NCBI GenBank assembly: GCA_015491615.1
Contig: WFVN01000086.1
Coordinates: 1 to 7,633, forward strand
Length of the DNA: 7,633 nucleotides
Direction of reading: 5' to 3'
DNA from: Gammaproteobacteria bacterium
Lineage (GTDB): Bacteria > Pseudomonadota > Gammaproteobacteria > S012-40
Each line of letters opens with the position of its first letter. Position 1 is the first letter of the stretch. The notes under the pieces were generated by a model. The model was not told where the DNA came from. It did no database searches and saw only the letters and a list, made by a program, of their open reading frames with translations. Shown here in pieces: positions 6,566-7,633 of the stretch. Position numbers and translations under genes: made by a program.

Positions 6566-7343
6566 AGTCGTGCAGGGTCCCATGGGCGAAGTAGATGACC
6601 AGCACCCCGGCGAGGATGAGCAACAACTGCTCGGCCAGGGCCTTGCGGTCCACCCGCTTGTGCAGATCGGGGATGAGGTCGGCCACCGCCACGTAGATGA
6701 AACTGGCCGCCGCCACCGCCAAGACGTAGGGGATCCAGCCGCTCACCCCGGGCAGGGCCAGCCAGGCCAGCACCCCGCCCACCACCGTGGTGAGGCTGGA
6801 GAGGATGTTGAACAGCAGGGCGCGGGCGTGGGAATAGCCGCTGTGCAGCAACACGGCGAAATCACCCACTTCCTGGGGGATTTCGTGCGCCGCCACCGCC
6901 AGGGCGGTGACCACCCCCAGGTGAACGTCGGTGAGGAAGGCGGCGCCGATGAGGATGCCGTCGATGAAGTTGTGCAGGCCGTCGCCGAACAGCACCAGGG
7001 TGCCGGCGGCGTGCCGGTCCGGTTCCCCCTCCGCCCCGTGCACCTCGCAGGCGGCCTCGTGGCAGTGCCGCCAGAGGACTAGCCGTTCGAGGATGAAGAA
7101 GGCCAGCAGGCCGAGCAGCACCGCCAGCATGATCCGGTGCGGCTCCACCCCGGGGGCGCCCACGGCGTGGGGCAGCAGGGCGAGGAAGGCAGCCCCCAGC
7201 AGGGCCCCGGTGGCGAAGCTGACCAAGTGCGGCAACAAGCGCGCGCGCACCGACTCGGGCAGGACCAGGAACAGCCCGGCGGCGAGGACGCTGAGCACCC
7301 CGCCCACGAGGCAGAAGGCGACGATCCAGGCGAGCAGGCTCAT
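6564..7343 (-). CDS. ZIP-family divalent metal transporter
   Basis: This inner-membrane protein of 259 residues is predicted to bring divalent metal (typically Zn or Fe(II)) into the cytosol. Hydrophobic segments lie at roughly 5-28, 38-60, 69-90, 115-138, 142-167, 177-198, 203-225 and 238-256, matching the eight helices of the ZIP fold. The two signature helices carry the transport-site motifs: HNFIDG (124-129; H124, N125, D128) and HEIPQEVGD (153-161; H153, E154, Q157, E158). A cytoplasmic loop after helix 3 contains scattered histidines and cysteines (H93, C94, H95, C99, H102, H111), as often seen in ZIP proteins. Substrate specificity cannot be set from these motifs. The start ATG at 7343 overlaps the pgeF stop codon in an ATGA arrangement, with GAGG just upstream. 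Nine bases separate its stop codon from the ACT gene. It is in the same operon as the deformylase, itself a metalloenzyme. Confidence 0.92.
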   Translation of the reverse strand: MSLLAWIVAFCLVGGVLSVLAAGLFLVLPESVRARLLPHLVSFATGALLGAAFLALLPHAVGAPGVEPHRIMLAVLLGLLAFFILERLVLWRHCHEAACEVHGAEGEPDRHAAGTLVLFGDGLHNFIDGILIGAAFLTDVHLGVVTALAVAAHEIPQEVGDFAVLLHSGYSHARALLFNILSSLTTVVGGVLAWLALPGVSGWIPYVLAVAAASFIYVAVADLIPDLHKRVDRKALAEQLLLILAGVLVIYFAHGTLHD

Positions 7344-7633
7344 GATTCCTCACGCCAGATGAGGGCGGCCATGCGCCCGGTGACCCCGTCCCGCCGGTAG
7401 GAGAAGAAACGCTCATCGGAGACGGCGCAGAACCCGCCCCCGTGCACCTCCACCCCCAGGGCCTCCAGGCGACGGCGGGCGAGGGCGTAGAGATCGGCGC
7501 GCCAGCGGCCTTCCCCATGGCGCGTGAAACAGGCGGCCGCGCCCGGGTCGCGTTGGGTGAAGCAGGCGTGCACCTCCGGGCCGACGACGAAGGCGGCAGG
7601 GCCGATGGCCGGGCCCAGCCAGGCGATGAGCTC
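7340..7633 (-). CDS. pgeF: PgeF/YfiH laccase-domain protein, C-terminal part
   Basis: Only the last 97 codons are inside the window; the frame is open to base 7633, so the gene enters from the right. The visible part starts with AWLGPAIGP and VVGPEV. It continues with RADLYALARRRLEALGV and FCAVSDERFFSYRRDG, and ends in TGRMAALIW, the recognised C-terminal half of the Cu-oxidase_4 (YfiH, LACC1-like) family. Members have been reported as purine nucleoside phosphorylases/adenosine deaminases (some as polyphenol oxidases), and the E. coli protein PgeF edits peptidoglycan precursors containing serine. The family usually has about 240-260 residues. The catalytic Cys/His centre lies mostly in the missing N-terminal half and cannot be checked. 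The stop codon overlaps the ZIP transporter start by four bases (ATGA), so the two are translated in coupled fashion. Confidence 0.92.
   Translation of the reverse strand, partial: ELIAWLGPAIGPAAFVVGPEVHACFTQRDPGAAACFTRHGEGRWRADLYALARRRLEALGVEVHGGGFCAVSDERFFSYRRDGVTGRMAALIWREES

Overview
The window comes from a GC-rich bacterial chromosome, most likely a proteobacterium and, as a weaker guess, a gammaproteobacterium. The grounds are a stand-alone GcvR-type double-ACT protein, PgeF/YfiH, an LytB-type IspH, an ArgJ route to arginine, and a response regulator with an HD-GYP output next to a PilZ protein. No ribosomal RNA or species-diagnostic gene is present, so taxonomy stays tentative. All nine genes lie on the minus strand, so transcription runs from high to low coordinates. 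The many long forward-strand frames are GC-rich shadows of these genes.

Layout in transcription order. (1) 7633-5512 is a tight cluster: the 3' end of pgeF, a ZIP-family metal importer, a two-ACT-domain GcvR-like protein, and a peptide deformylase. They are linked by a 4-nt ATGA overlap, a 9-nt gap in which the stop codon lies inside the next Shine-Dalgarno (SD) sequence, and a TGATG overlap. (2) 5511-5183 is a 329-nt non-coding gap. It holds a strong intrinsic terminator oriented to the forward strand, several small inverted repeats and a G-run-rich minus strand. (3) 5182-2450 holds a GckA/TtuD-type glycerate 2-kinase, a REC-HD-GYP response regulator (predicted cyclic-di-GMP phosphodiesterase with an intact active site) and a small PilZ protein (predicted cyclic-di-GMP receptor). 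(4) 2449-2155 is a 295-nt gap with a reasonable sigma-70-type promoter just before argJ. (5) 2154-12 holds argJ and ispH, 10 nt apart, with the argJ stop codon inside the ispH SD.

Working together: argJ and ispH are housekeeping biosynthesis genes (arginine; isoprenoid precursors). The HD-GYP/PilZ pair forms a small signalling unit that would lower cyclic-di-GMP and sense it; no cognate histidine kinase or diguanylate cyclase is in view. The first cluster combines a metal importer with a metalloenzyme (deformylase) and a family thought to bind metal (PgeF), which suggests but does not prove a metal-supply link. I found no mobile element, CRISPR array, tRNA or rRNA. The least explained part is the 5183-5511 gap, where a forward-strand terminator sits among exclusively reverse-strand genes.
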